From Crocinitomicaceae bacterium (GTDB lineage Bacteria; Bacteroidota; Bacteroidia; Flavobacteriales_D; Crocinitomicaceae), in assembly GCA_029249445.1 (NCBI GenBank), contig JAQWHI010000003.1:1-64000 (forward strand): 64,000 nt of DNA, written 5' to 3'. The notes under the pieces are model-generated. The model had not been told where the DNA came from. It was given only the letters and a program-made list of their open reading frames with translations, and made no database searches. The translations under genes were made by a program, and so were the position numbers. Each line of letters opens with the position of its first letter. The stretch's first letter is position 1. This document shows, one piece after another, positions 37,848-45,830 of the stretch.

Positions 37848-40220
37848 ATGCTCAAACTTTCTCTCCACTTGTTTGCCCTTCTTTTGATTTCGGCAACAGC
37901 ACAATCTCAAACCAATTTAAACCTTCTCGGAGATCTTCAATACCCCCAGCAACGTGGTGATTGTAGTGACATATGGGGCTACGTAGATGCATCTGGAAAC
38001 GAATATGCCATTGTCGGAAATCAAACTGGGACTTCGATTGTTGATGTTTCAGACCCGACAAGCCCCGTTGAAATATTTTATTCTGCAGGAGACCAAACCA
38101 TATGGCGAGACATGAAAGTATGGGGTACAACTGCATACATTACAAACGAAGGTGGATCAGGATTGAAAATCATCGATCTGAGCAACCTTCCCGGGCCAAT
38201 AACAGCAGCTGATGTGACACAATTTACGGGAAGTCAATTCCCATTTACAACTGCTCACAACATTTTTATGGACGAAAATGGAATAGCTTACATCGCTGGT
38301 GCAAATAACGGAGTTGGCGGAGCGATAATTCTTGACTGTGCTGCAAACGCGTTAAATCCGGTTGAACTTGGCCGGTATGATGACTATTATATGCATGATG
38401 TATTTGTCCGCAACGATACCCTCTGGGGTGGGGCAATAAATGACGGGTTTTTTGTGGTTGTAGACGTCTCAGACCCTGCGAATTGCATAACAATGGCAAC
38501 CCATTTCACTCCAACTACTTTTAGCCACAACACATGGTTGTCAGACGATGGCAATACACTTTACACAACAGATGAAGTGTCAAATGCTTACATAGCAGCA
38601 TACGACGTGAGCAACTTGGCAAATATTGTCGAACTAGATAGAATCCAGTCAAGTCCAGGACAAGACGTAATCCCGCACAATACTTTTGTCAAAGGAAACT
38701 TTCTAGTCACATCTTATTATACAGACGGAATTGTTGTACATGATGCAACGAATCCTGCAAATTTAATCGAAGTAGGAAACTACGACACCTCCCCAGCTTT
38801 CTCTGGAGATGGCTTCAACGGTGCATGGGGTGTATATCCCTACTTTCCCTCAGGAAACATAATTGCAAGCGACATCGAGAATGGACTTTTTGTACTCGGT
38901 GTCAACTATACACCTGGCGCATATCTCGAAGGTAACATTACAGATGCTTTAACGAGTGCCCCTTTAAATAATGCTCAAATTGATATAGTCGCAACAAGCG
39001 CATCTGATATCTCAAACGGATCGGGAGACTATTTTTCTGGATTGGCTTCGGGAGGCACCTATGACGTAACCTATTCAAAAACAGGGTATATTTCTGAAAC
39101 AATAAGCAATGTGATACTCTCGAATGGAAATACAACCGTAGTTAATGTGGAACTTGTGCCACTGATCACATTCACCTTACAAGGAACCGTAGAGGACACA
39201 AATGGGACACCAATACCGAATGTTCAGATCTCAATAAATGGACCTCAACAGTCGCAAACAACAACCAATGGTATAGGACAATTCAGTTTGAATTCTTTTT
39301 TAGAAGGAACGTATGAACTATTCATTGGTGCTTGGGGATACCATCCTGTTTGTATTTCAAATCAACAATTTACGACGAACGGTGGGCCTTATGTCTATCA
39401 ACTTGAGGCAGGATATTCTGATAATTTTGAACTCGATCTTGGTTGGACAGTATCAGGAAGCCCTGATACAGGCGACTGGGAACGTGGTGAACCGAATGGG
39501 ACAACCTATCAAGGCGGTCAAGCCAACCCTGACAATGACACTCAAGACTGTGGAGAAATGGCATTTATTACGGGAAATGATGGCGGTCAAGTAGGAAACG
39601 ATGATGTTGACGAAGGAGTTACAACTTTGTCCTCCCCACTCTTTGATCTATCCAATTATTCAGACCCTTATCTTTCCTTCGAGCGCTGGTTTTTTAATGA
39701 GGGTGGTTTTGGGACTCCGAATGATTCATTGATTATTGAGCTATCGAATGGCACGCAGTCTGTAGTGCTAGACGTGGCAGATCAAAACGACCCAAATGAG
39801 AGCGAATGGACATACCGTGAATTTCGCTTATCAGATTTGATCCCTACAACAAGTCTTATGCAATTAAAAGTTCGGGCAATGGATGAAAATGGTGGACATC
39901 TTGTTGAAGGAGGATTTGACAATTTCCTTGTCTGGGATTCAATTCAATCCAATGCGAGTATTCAAAGTGCTGAAACTATAGAAGCAATATCCATATTCCC
40001 CGTCCCCTTCAAAAATGAGATCAATATTAAACTAGGGCAAACGCTGGAAACTGTGCAAGTCGAAATATTTGAACTAAGTTCTGGAAAATGTGTTGAACGA
40101 GGTGTTTACAAACAAACAAATTCTATTCAAATCAACAACTTCTTTTCGCGAGGAGTATATCTAATCAAAGTCATTGAAGACAAGCAGCTTATCGCACAGC
40201 GAAAAATTGTAAAGATCTAA
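37848..40220 (+). CDS. Secreted choice-of-anchor B/LVIVD-repeat protein with T9SS type A sorting domain
   Basis: A 790-residue exported protein. The signal peptide is MLKLSLHLFALLLISATAQS. Residues about 25-355 form a beta-propeller-like region of LVIVD-type repeats (GTSIVDVSDPTSPVEI, GLKIIDLSNLPGP, FVVVDVSDPANCI, GIVVHDATNPANLIEVGNY) in the pattern of choice-of-anchor B proteins. Two carboxypeptidase-regulatory-like beta domains follow (AYLEGNITDALTSAPLNNAQ near 360; QGTVEDTNGTPIPNVQISIN near 445). After a jelly-roll-like section the last about 75 residues (ISIFPVPFKNEINIKLG, GVYLIKVIEDKQLIAQRKIV) are a type A sorting signal. Likely surface-attached or released; the ligand is unknown. A terminator follows. 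Confidence 0.87.
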   Translation: MLKLSLHLFALLLISATAQSQTNLNLLGDLQYPQQRGDCSDIWGYVDASGNEYAIVGNQTGTSIVDVSDPTSPVEIFYSAGDQTIWRDMKVWGTTAYITNEGGSGLKIIDLSNLPGPITAADVTQFTGSQFPFTTAHNIFMDENGIAYIAGANNGVGGAIILDCAANALNPVELGRYDDYYMHDVFVRNDTLWGGAINDGFFVVVDVSDPANCITMATHFTPTTFSHNTWLSDDGNTLYTTDEVSNAYIAAYDVSNLANIVELDRIQSSPGQDVIPHNTFVKGNFLVTSYYTDGIVVHDATNPANLIEVGNYDTSPAFSGDGFNGAWGVYPYFPSGNIIASDIENGLFVLGVNYTPGAYLEGNITDALTSAPLNNAQIDIVATSASDISNGSGDYFSGLASGGTYDVTYSKTGYISETISNVILSNGNTTVVNVELVPLITFTLQGTVEDTNGTPIPNVQISINGPQQSQTTTNGIGQFSLNSFLEGTYELFIGAWGYHPVCISNQQFTTNGGPYVYQLEAGYSDNFELDLGWTVSGSPDTGDWERGEPNGTTYQGGQANPDNDTQDCGEMAFITGNDGGQVGNDDVDEGVTTLSSPLFDLSNYSDPYLSFERWFFNEGGFGTPNDSLIIELSNGTQSVVLDVADQNDPNESEWTYREFRLSDLIPTTSLMQLKVRAMDENGGHLVEGGFDNFLVWDSIQSNASIQSAETIEAISIFPVPFKNEINIKLGQTLETVQVEIFELSSGKCVERGVYKQTNSIQINNFFSRGVYLIKVIEDKQLIAQRKIVKI

Positions 40221-40239
40221 CCAAAGAATATCGAGTCAT

Positions 40240-40272
40240 AAAAGTGGAACAGCAATTGGATCCACTTTTTTT
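40240..40272 (+). terminator. Rho-independent terminator after the LVIVD protein gene
   Basis: AAAAGTGGA pairs perfectly with TCCACTTTT around a 12-base loop, followed by a run of T. It begins about 20 bases past the stop codon. Confidence 0.72.
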
Positions 40273-40320
40273 ATCCTCCAAAATACACGAAATAGTATAT
40301 TTAAAGGAAATTAAGCGCAA

Positions 40321-42093
40321 GTGCATTTTTTAAAAACTTTCTCGGGTAAAGTACTTTTACTCACCGGCTTTGTCTTTATGCTGTCCGCATTTCAAGGACT
40401 TAACAGGCTGAAAACAGATGAATGGCGTTGTATAAATGTAGCTGACGGATTTGGATACTATATGTATCTGCCTCATCTTTTTAATGAAGGGTCACTTTAT
40501 ATGACGCAAGAATGGGCACAAGACCTACAAGACAAATATTGTGAAGGATGTTACGCCTATCAACTCTCAATGCGAAAAAATGGAAACCAACTCGACATTT
40601 ATCACATGGGGCTTTCATACATCCTATTGCCCTCCTACGCAATCGGTGATGCCATTGCACACATTATGGGCTACTCAATGGATGGATTTAGCACTCCCTA
40701 TCATGTGGTCTATCTCTTAAACGCACTATTATTTATCTTCCTTGGGCTTTTCTATCTCAGAAAATTACTACTCCTTTTCGTAGGTCATAGAGTTGCAGGA
40801 TACGCCATTTTAATGCTCTATTTTGGAACAAACGTATATTCCACATTTCAGCTTCAATTTGATTTACCGCATCTTTACTTATTTACACTAAATACGCTGT
40901 TCCTTTACCACACCCTTACATACCTTTCAACCCAGCAGCGACAAAAATTGATCTACGCTGCATTGTTCTTTGGTTTAACAACTGCTATTCGTCCGACACA
41001 GGCAATTTTTGGACTAATCCCACTGCTACTTCTGTTCCGAAAATTCGGCAACACAAGTCAGTTTTGGAAATCAATACTTTTCTTTCCATTGTTCTCTTTA
41101 CTCTGGAACATTCCACAAATCTTGTATTGGACAATTGTTGGAGGTGAGCTTATCACTCTTAACTTACACACAGAAGACATCGTATTAACGGATCCAAATC
41201 TCTTGGATTTCCTATTTTCATATCGCAAAGGATGGCTCATATACTCTCCTTTATTTCTAATCCTACCATTTGGGTTCTATAGATTACTCAATCAGAACCG
41301 AAACCAATTTTGGGCATTTTTATCTTTTACGCTCCTTTATATTTATGTGCTTAGTTCATGGGAGACTTGGTTTTATGCGAATTCATTCGGTTCACGTGTC
41401 ATGGTGGATATCTATCCCTTACTGATTGTAGTTATCGCCATTGGAATTAACAAGCTGAAAAGTAAATTAGCCATCGGAACAATTACCTTATTTGTCTTAA
41501 TTTGTACTGGGCTTAATCTCTTTCAAGATTTTCAGTTAAAAAAAGGTTATCTGCACACTGAGCGGATGTCAAAAGAACATTACTGGTATATTTTTGGAAG
41601 GTCTAAAATAGACAACTACAACGAAAGTCGTCTTTTGATTGATCGAACTTCTTTAAATTGGCTGGAGTATCAGAAAGAACTCCGCTCTCCAAAAAGGTAC
41701 ATTCGCTCTCGTAAAATTTTTTCCATCGAAAAGCCGATGTATTCGACGCCAACAGAAGATTTAACCTTGGGTCGGATCAATATCTTGGAACTTATCAAGA
41801 CAGACGAAACAATGTTTGAAGTCAAAATGCGTGTAAAAACGACCGACAACACAAAAAGTTCGATATTACGGATGGAATGTGTAAGCCCATACAATGTCTA
41901 TGGATGGCAGAGTCTCGAACTATCACAACTAAGAAAAACCAATAATGAATTCGAAGAAGTCATCTTCAAATTCAACTTACCAAATATCAGACATCAAAAA
42001 GATGAAATGCAAATCTATCTTGATAACGATGCTAATGTGTCAGTAACCATGCAAGAAATGACCATCAATGCACACTCGTTGATAAGAAAATAA
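40321..42093 (+). CDS. Polytopic membrane protein, possible GT-C-type glycosyltransferase
   Basis: A 590-residue integral membrane protein. I accept the GTG start because it gives a first transmembrane helix (VLLLTGFVFMLSAFQGL), while the next ATG falls inside that helix. The first large loop has DGFGYYMYLPHLF, an acidic motif right after TM1 as in GT-C glycosyltransferases. About ten more helices follow (for example VVYLLNALLFIFLGLFYL, FFGLTTAIRPTQAIFGLIPL, FWAFLSFTLLYIYVLSS, VMVDIYPLLIVVIAIGI), then a C-terminal soluble region of about 170 residues. Related Bacteroidota proteins are mostly called hypothetical. Sugar transfer from a lipid carrier is a guess from topology; no catalytic proof is visible. 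Confidence 0.65.
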   Translation: MHFLKTFSGKVLLLTGFVFMLSAFQGLNRLKTDEWRCINVADGFGYYMYLPHLFNEGSLYMTQEWAQDLQDKYCEGCYAYQLSMRKNGNQLDIYHMGLSYILLPSYAIGDAIAHIMGYSMDGFSTPYHVVYLLNALLFIFLGLFYLRKLLLLFVGHRVAGYAILMLYFGTNVYSTFQLQFDLPHLYLFTLNTLFLYHTLTYLSTQQRQKLIYAALFFGLTTAIRPTQAIFGLIPLLLLFRKFGNTSQFWKSILFFPLFSLLWNIPQILYWTIVGGELITLNLHTEDIVLTDPNLLDFLFSYRKGWLIYSPLFLILPFGFYRLLNQNRNQFWAFLSFTLLYIYVLSSWETWFYANSFGSRVMVDIYPLLIVVIAIGINKLKSKLAIGTITLFVLICTGLNLFQDFQLKKGYLHTERMSKEHYWYIFGRSKIDNYNESRLLIDRTSLNWLEYQKELRSPKRYIRSRKIFSIEKPMYSTPTEDLTLGRINILELIKTDETMFEVKMRVKTTDNTKSSILRMECVSPYNVYGWQSLELSQLRKTNNEFEEVIFKFNLPNIRHQKDEMQIYLDNDANVSVTMQEMTINAHSLIRK

Positions 42094-42121
42094 AAAAGTC
42101 GGTTCTCAAGCGCCGACTTTT
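42094..42121. terminator. Bidirectional terminator between convergent genes
   Basis: AAAAGTCGG pairs with CCGACTTTT around a 10-base loop, with T-runs on both strands. It directly follows the membrane protein stop and lies 25 bases past the pdhB stop on the other strand, so it can serve both. Confidence 0.78.
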
Positions 42122-42145
42122 AAATAGAATTTGCTTCTATTTTCC

Positions 42146-43126
42146 TTAATTTCTATTCAATGTTGTATTGACCGCTTCAATAATTCGAGCCACATTTGGA
42201 AGTGCCTCATCGATTAGAGTTGGCGAAAATGCAAATGGTGTATCTGTTTGCGTAACTCTCATTACTGGAGCATCTAAATGATCAAATGCGTACCGTTGCA
42301 AATGATAAGCAATCTCTGAAGAAATTGAGGCCAATGGCCACGACTCTTCAACAACAACACATCTGTTCGTTTTCTTTACTGACTCAACAACAGCAGCATA
42401 ATCAATTGGACGCACAGTTCTTAAATCAATAATCTCGCAAGAAACACCTTCTTTCTCAAGAGCCGCAGCCGCCTCGTGAGCTACTTTTATTATTTTTCCA
42501 AAAGAAACAATTGTAACATCATGTCCTTTGCGCTTTACATCAGCAACACCGATTGGTATTAAATATTCTCCTTCAGGAACTTCCCCTTTATCTCCGTACA
42601 TTTTTTCAGACTCTAAGAACACAACTGGATCGCTGTCTCGAATCGCTGATTTCAACAACCCCTTTGCATCGTATGGTGTAGAAGGAGTAATCACTTTTAA
42701 TCCAGGAACATGAGCATAAAACGCTTCAAAACTTTGAGAGTGGGTCGCGCCAAGTTGTCCCGCTGTGCCATTTCCACCTCGAAAAACAATCGGACAGTGG
42801 TATTGACCTCCTGACATTTGTAACATTTTAGCAGCACTGTTAATAATTTGATCTGCTGCTAAGATGGCAAAGTTCCAAGTAATAAACTCAACAATTGGAC
42901 GAAGACCATTCATTGAAGCTCCAACACCTATTCCTGCAAAACCAAGTTCAGCAATTGGAGTATCGATTACTCTTTTATCTCCAAATTCATCCAACATGCC
43001 CTGAGAGACCTTATAAGCGCCATTGTATTCAGCTACTTCTTCCCCCATTAAGAACACATTTTCGTCTGTTCGCATCTCCTCTGACATCGCCTCTCTCAGC
43101 GCTTCTCTGTACTGTATCGTTTTCAT
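42146..43126 (-). CDS. pdhB: Pyruvate dehydrogenase E1 component, beta subunit
   Basis: A 326-residue E1-beta chain of a thiamine-diphosphate 2-oxoacid dehydrogenase complex. YREALREAMSEEMRTDENVF, LMGEEVAEYNGAYKVSQGML, DTPIAELGFAGIGVGASMNG and VFRGGNGTAGQLGATHSQSF are typical of pyruvate-type E1-beta, with the C-terminal domain carrying CEIIDLRTVRPIDYAAVVES. E1-alpha and E2 are not next to it, which fits the split arrangement common in Flavobacteriales. A branched-chain 2-oxoacid substrate is less likely given the length and motifs. Confidence 0.93.
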   Translation of the reverse strand: MKTIQYREALREAMSEEMRTDENVFLMGEEVAEYNGAYKVSQGMLDEFGDKRVIDTPIAELGFAGIGVGASMNGLRPIVEFITWNFAILAADQIINSAAKMLQMSGGQYHCPIVFRGGNGTAGQLGATHSQSFEAFYAHVPGLKVITPSTPYDAKGLLKSAIRDSDPVVFLESEKMYGDKGEVPEGEYLIPIGVADVKRKGHDVTIVSFGKIIKVAHEAAAALEKEGVSCEIIDLRTVRPIDYAAVVESVKKTNRCVVVEESWPLASISSEIAYHLQRYAFDHLDAPVMRVTQTDTPFAFSPTLIDEALPNVARIIEAVNTTLNRN

Positions 43127-43167
43127 GATAGACTATCTATTAATCGTCACCCATTAATTTGGGATGC

Positions 43168-43175
43168 CAAATGTA
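43168..43175 (-). promoter_or_regulatory. Putative -7 element of pdhB
   Basis: TACATTTG on the minus strand matches TAnnTTTG 41 bases ahead of the pdhB ATG. No TTG stands at the expected distance upstream. The whole 333-base gap 43127-43459 holds this site, the etfB -7 element and one doubtful 35-codon ORF; I see nothing else in it. Confidence 0.45.
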
Positions 43176-43296
43176 ACAAATTTCAAAGTTTAGAAAAAGA
43201 AAGAGCAGTAATTTTGATACTTATGTTGAATCTGCCGTTCGACATATTTTGAGATATTTATTTCCCAATGACGGACTCCATACAATTGAACTATTG

Positions 43297-43404
43297 CTAT
43301 TTGCATATTTGAAGCACCTTTACAATACCTTCCAGCTGTATAAGTAGATCAAGTAATCGGCTTTCTTCTTTGTCAAGGCGCACATTTATTCTGATAAAAA
43401 TCAT
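43297..43404 (-). CDS. Doubtful 35-residue ORF upstream of pdhB
   Basis: A minus-strand ORF starting MIFIRINVRLDKEESRLLDL and ending GIVKVLQICK lies wholly in the gap between pdhB and etfB, reading toward pdhB. It has an amphipathic helical look, and AAGGGG precedes the ATG. The track shows a longer version (43297-43668), but its upstream part is a shadow of etfB. No family is recognised; it may be chance. Confidence 0.22.
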   Translation of the reverse strand: MIFIRINVRLDKEESRLLDLLIQLEGIVKVLQICK

Positions 43405-43425
43405 ACGAATCCCCTTATAAATTGT

Positions 43426-43433
43426 TAAATTTG
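43426..43433 (+). promoter_or_regulatory. Putative -7 element of etfBA
   Basis: TAAATTTG matches TAnnTTTG 26 bases ahead of the etfB ATG, a sensible leader length. The -33 position lacks TTG. Confidence 0.5.
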
Positions 43434-43459
43434 TAAACGATTTAAAGAAAAGATTCCTT

Positions 43460-44200
43460 ATGAAAATTCTTGTATGTATAAGTAAATCTCCCGACACAAC
43501 TTCCAAGATTGCCTTCACAGATGGTGATTCAAAATTTGACGAAAATGGAGTGCAATATATTGTTAATCCATACGATGAGTGGTATGCGCTTGTTCGAGCG
43601 CTAGAAATCAAAGAAGCTAACGGAGGATCAGTAACAATCGTTACTGTTGGAACAGCTACAGATGACACTGTAATTCGAAAAGCACTTGCAATTGGTGCTG
43701 ACGAGGCCGTTCGGATTGATTCGGAGCCGACCGATGCCTACTTTGTGGCAATGCAAATTGCCGAATACGCCAAATCAAATGCTTTTGACATGGTTTTGAC
43801 AGGAAAAGAAACAATCAATTACAATGGCTCTCAAGTTGGAGGGATGATTGCAGCAGGGATGGATTTGCCATTTATTTCATTGGCCTCAAAACTCGAAGTC
43901 AATGGTTCTACTGCCAAACTAGAAACAGAGACGATCGGTGGGCTTGAAGTTGTAGAGGTTGATCTTCCTGCAGTAATCTCATGTGCAAAAGGAATGGCCG
44001 AACAACGTATCCCAAATATGAGAGGAATCATGGCAGCGAGAACAAAACCATTAAATGTGGTTGCTCCAGTTCCATTTGAGTCGCTAACATCATTTGAAAG
44101 CTATGCGCTTCCAGATATCAAATCGGCCTGTAAAATGATTGATCCAAACAATATGGATGAGTTGGTTGAATTATTGCATCAAGAAGCGAAAGTCATTTAA
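43460..44200 (+). CDS. etfB: Electron transfer flavoprotein, beta subunit
   Basis: A 246-residue beta chain of the heterodimeric electron carrier between acyl-CoA dehydrogenases and the quinone pool. MKILVCISKSPDTTSKIAFT, VNPYDEWYALVRALEI, TGKETINYNGSQVGGMIAAG and the recognition-loop region LPAVISCAKGMAEQRIPNMR are typical. It precedes etfA by 12 bases. Its substrate-side partners may include the acyl-CoA pathway enzymes, though none adjoins it. Confidence 0.96.
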   Translation: MKILVCISKSPDTTSKIAFTDGDSKFDENGVQYIVNPYDEWYALVRALEIKEANGGSVTIVTVGTATDDTVIRKALAIGADEAVRIDSEPTDAYFVAMQIAEYAKSNAFDMVLTGKETINYNGSQVGGMIAAGMDLPFISLASKLEVNGSTAKLETETIGGLEVVEVDLPAVISCAKGMAEQRIPNMRGIMAARTKPLNVVAPVPFESLTSFESYALPDIKSACKMIDPNNMDELVELLHQEAKVI

Positions 44201-44212
44201 TACAATTTAAGT

Positions 44213-45151
44213 ATGTCAATAGTAGTATATATCAATAGTAACAACGGACTTGCAAAAAGCGCACTTGAAGCCGTTACTTATGGAAACAAACTGGATGGAG
44301 ATGTTATTGCGGTAACATGCGGTTCGGCCGATGAGTCCGTTCTTTCATCACTCGGAGATTATGGTGCCTCCAAAGTATTGGTTGATCGTTCTGTAAATTC
44401 GAATGACTCCATGCAAATTGCCAATGTGCTAAAAACTGCGGTTGAGGCAACAGGTGCGAAAACAATTATTTTCTCGCACGATCTAATTGCAAAAGCTGTT
44501 GCTCCTCGTTTATCAGTAATGCTCAAAGCCGGACTTGTAAGCGGTGCAATAGATGTTCCGAATGGTGATACAGTACAAGTGAATGTCTTCTCTGGAAAGG
44601 CTTTCGGAAACGTAAAAATTTCAACTGATCTTAAAATTATTTCATTATTGCCCAACAGTTTCCAACCGGAATCAGGTGGTTCAGCATGTCCAGTAGAAGA
44701 ATTCAATGGGAATGCAGGTGAAGCAAAAATCAGAGTCATTGATTCAAAAAAACCTGAAGGCGATGTCCCATTGCCTGAAGCAGAGCTTGTTGTATCTGCC
44801 GGTAGAGGGCTTAAAGGTCCTGAAAACTGGGATATGATAGAGGACTTAGCAGTAACCTTAGGAGCTGCAACAGCATGCTCAAGACCTGTAGCTGATATTG
44901 GATGGAGACCACACCACGAACATGTTGGACAAACTGGAGTCGCAATACGTCCCAACCTCTACATCGCTGCAGGTATCTCAGGAGCAATTCAACACCTCGC
45001 AGGAGTAAATGGTTCAAAAGTGATTGTAGTAGTCAATACAGATGAAGAAGCTCCTTTCTTTAAAGCTGCCGACTATGGCGTAGTTGGAGATGCATTTGAA
45101 GTTATTCCTCGTCTAAACGAAGCGATTAAAAAATTCAAAGCTGCTAACTAA
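44213..45151 (+). CDS. etfA: Electron transfer flavoprotein, alpha subunit
   Basis: A 312-residue FAD-binding chain. The N-terminal domain has VTYGNKLDGDVIAVTCGSAD. The C-terminal FAD domain carries ELVVSAGRGLKGPENWDMIE, ATACSRPVADIGWRPHHEHV, GQTGVAIRPNLYIAAGISGA and IQHLAGVNGSKVIVVVNTDE, all hallmarks of EtfA. It is co-transcribed with etfB and closed by a very strong terminator. Confidence 0.97.
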   Translation: MSIVVYINSNNGLAKSALEAVTYGNKLDGDVIAVTCGSADESVLSSLGDYGASKVLVDRSVNSNDSMQIANVLKTAVEATGAKTIIFSHDLIAKAVAPRLSVMLKAGLVSGAIDVPNGDTVQVNVFSGKAFGNVKISTDLKIISLLPNSFQPESGGSACPVEEFNGNAGEAKIRVIDSKKPEGDVPLPEAELVVSAGRGLKGPENWDMIEDLAVTLGAATACSRPVADIGWRPHHEHVGQTGVAIRPNLYIAAGISGAIQHLAGVNGSKVIVVVNTDEEAPFFKAADYGVVGDAFEVIPRLNEAIKKFKAAN

Positions 45152-45176
45152 TATCCACCAGAAGTATTATTTTTAC

Positions 45177-45215
45177 AACAATTGGGGAAGCCTAAAACGC
45201 TTCCCCAATTGTTTT
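45177..45215 (+). terminator. Strong rho-independent terminator after etfA
   Basis: AACAATTGGGGAAGC pairs perfectly over 15 bases with GCTTCCCCAATTGTT around a 7-base loop, followed by TTTT. It lies only 21 bases before the next ATG, so the next gene either has a promoter within this region or depends on read-through. Confidence 0.82.
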
Positions 45216-45236
45216 GGGATATCCAACTCGAAAAAA

Positions 45237-45830
45237 ATGGAAAAAATTAAGCTTGAAATTGTAGGACTTTCATACAGCCAAACACAGTCGGGTGCCTATG
45301 CGCTTGTTCTGTCTGAAGTTGATGGAGTTAGAAGGCTTCCAATTATCATTGGAGGATTCGAAGCTCAAGCAATTGCCATTGAGTTGGAAAAAATGGTTCC
45401 TACTCGACCACTGACGCATGACCTTTTTAAAAGTTTTGCTGGTGCCTTCGATATAGAGGTGAAAGAAGTTATTATCTACAAACTTGATGAAGGCATCTTT
45501 TACTCCAAATTAATCTGCACAAAAGCTGGTGAGACAATAGAGATTGACGCACGAACATCAGATGCTATTGCTATTGGGGTGCGTTTCAAATGTGCTGTCT
45601 ATACCTATGAAAATATTTTATCGAGTTCGGGAATCCTATTGGATGAAACATCAATGGATGAAGATGAGATGGTCCTAGAAAATACTGAAGAAAAAGAAAC
45701 ACCTAAGGATACGTTAGAAACAGTGACCGGTGCAGAACTTCAAAATAAGCTTAACCAAGCAATTGACAATGAGGATTATGAGTTGGCTTCAAAAATTAGA
45801 GACGAGATCAATCGTCGTAACGCTATTTAG
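45237..45830 (+). CDS. Bifunctional nuclease family protein (DUF151) with C-terminal UVR motif
   Basis: A 197-residue protein. The DUF151 domain covers about residues 1-135 (YALVLSEVDGVRRLPIIIGG, FEAQAIAIELEKMVPTRPLT, DARTSDAIAIGVRFKCAVYT). After an acidic linker a short UVR motif at the C-terminus (LQNKLNQAIDNEDYELASKI) resembles the UvrB/UvrC interaction helix. The named plant relative has been reported to act on both DNA and RNA. DUF151 plus UVR is common in Bacteroidota, with an undefined role. Its 3' end overlaps the start of the nucleoside transporter gene. Confidence 0.85.
   Translation: MEKIKLEIVGLSYSQTQSGAYALVLSEVDGVRRLPIIIGGFEAQAIAIELEKMVPTRPLTHDLFKSFAGAFDIEVKEVIIYKLDEGIFYSKLICTKAGETIEIDARTSDAIAIGVRFKCAVYTYENILSSSGILLDETSMDEDEMVLENTEEKETPKDTLETVTGAELQNKLNQAIDNEDYELASKIRDEINRRNAI

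Noticed and set aside
43297-43668. 104-residue minus-strand ORF over etfB
   Set aside because: Most of it is the antisense shadow of etfB; only the last 35 codons lie outside the gene.
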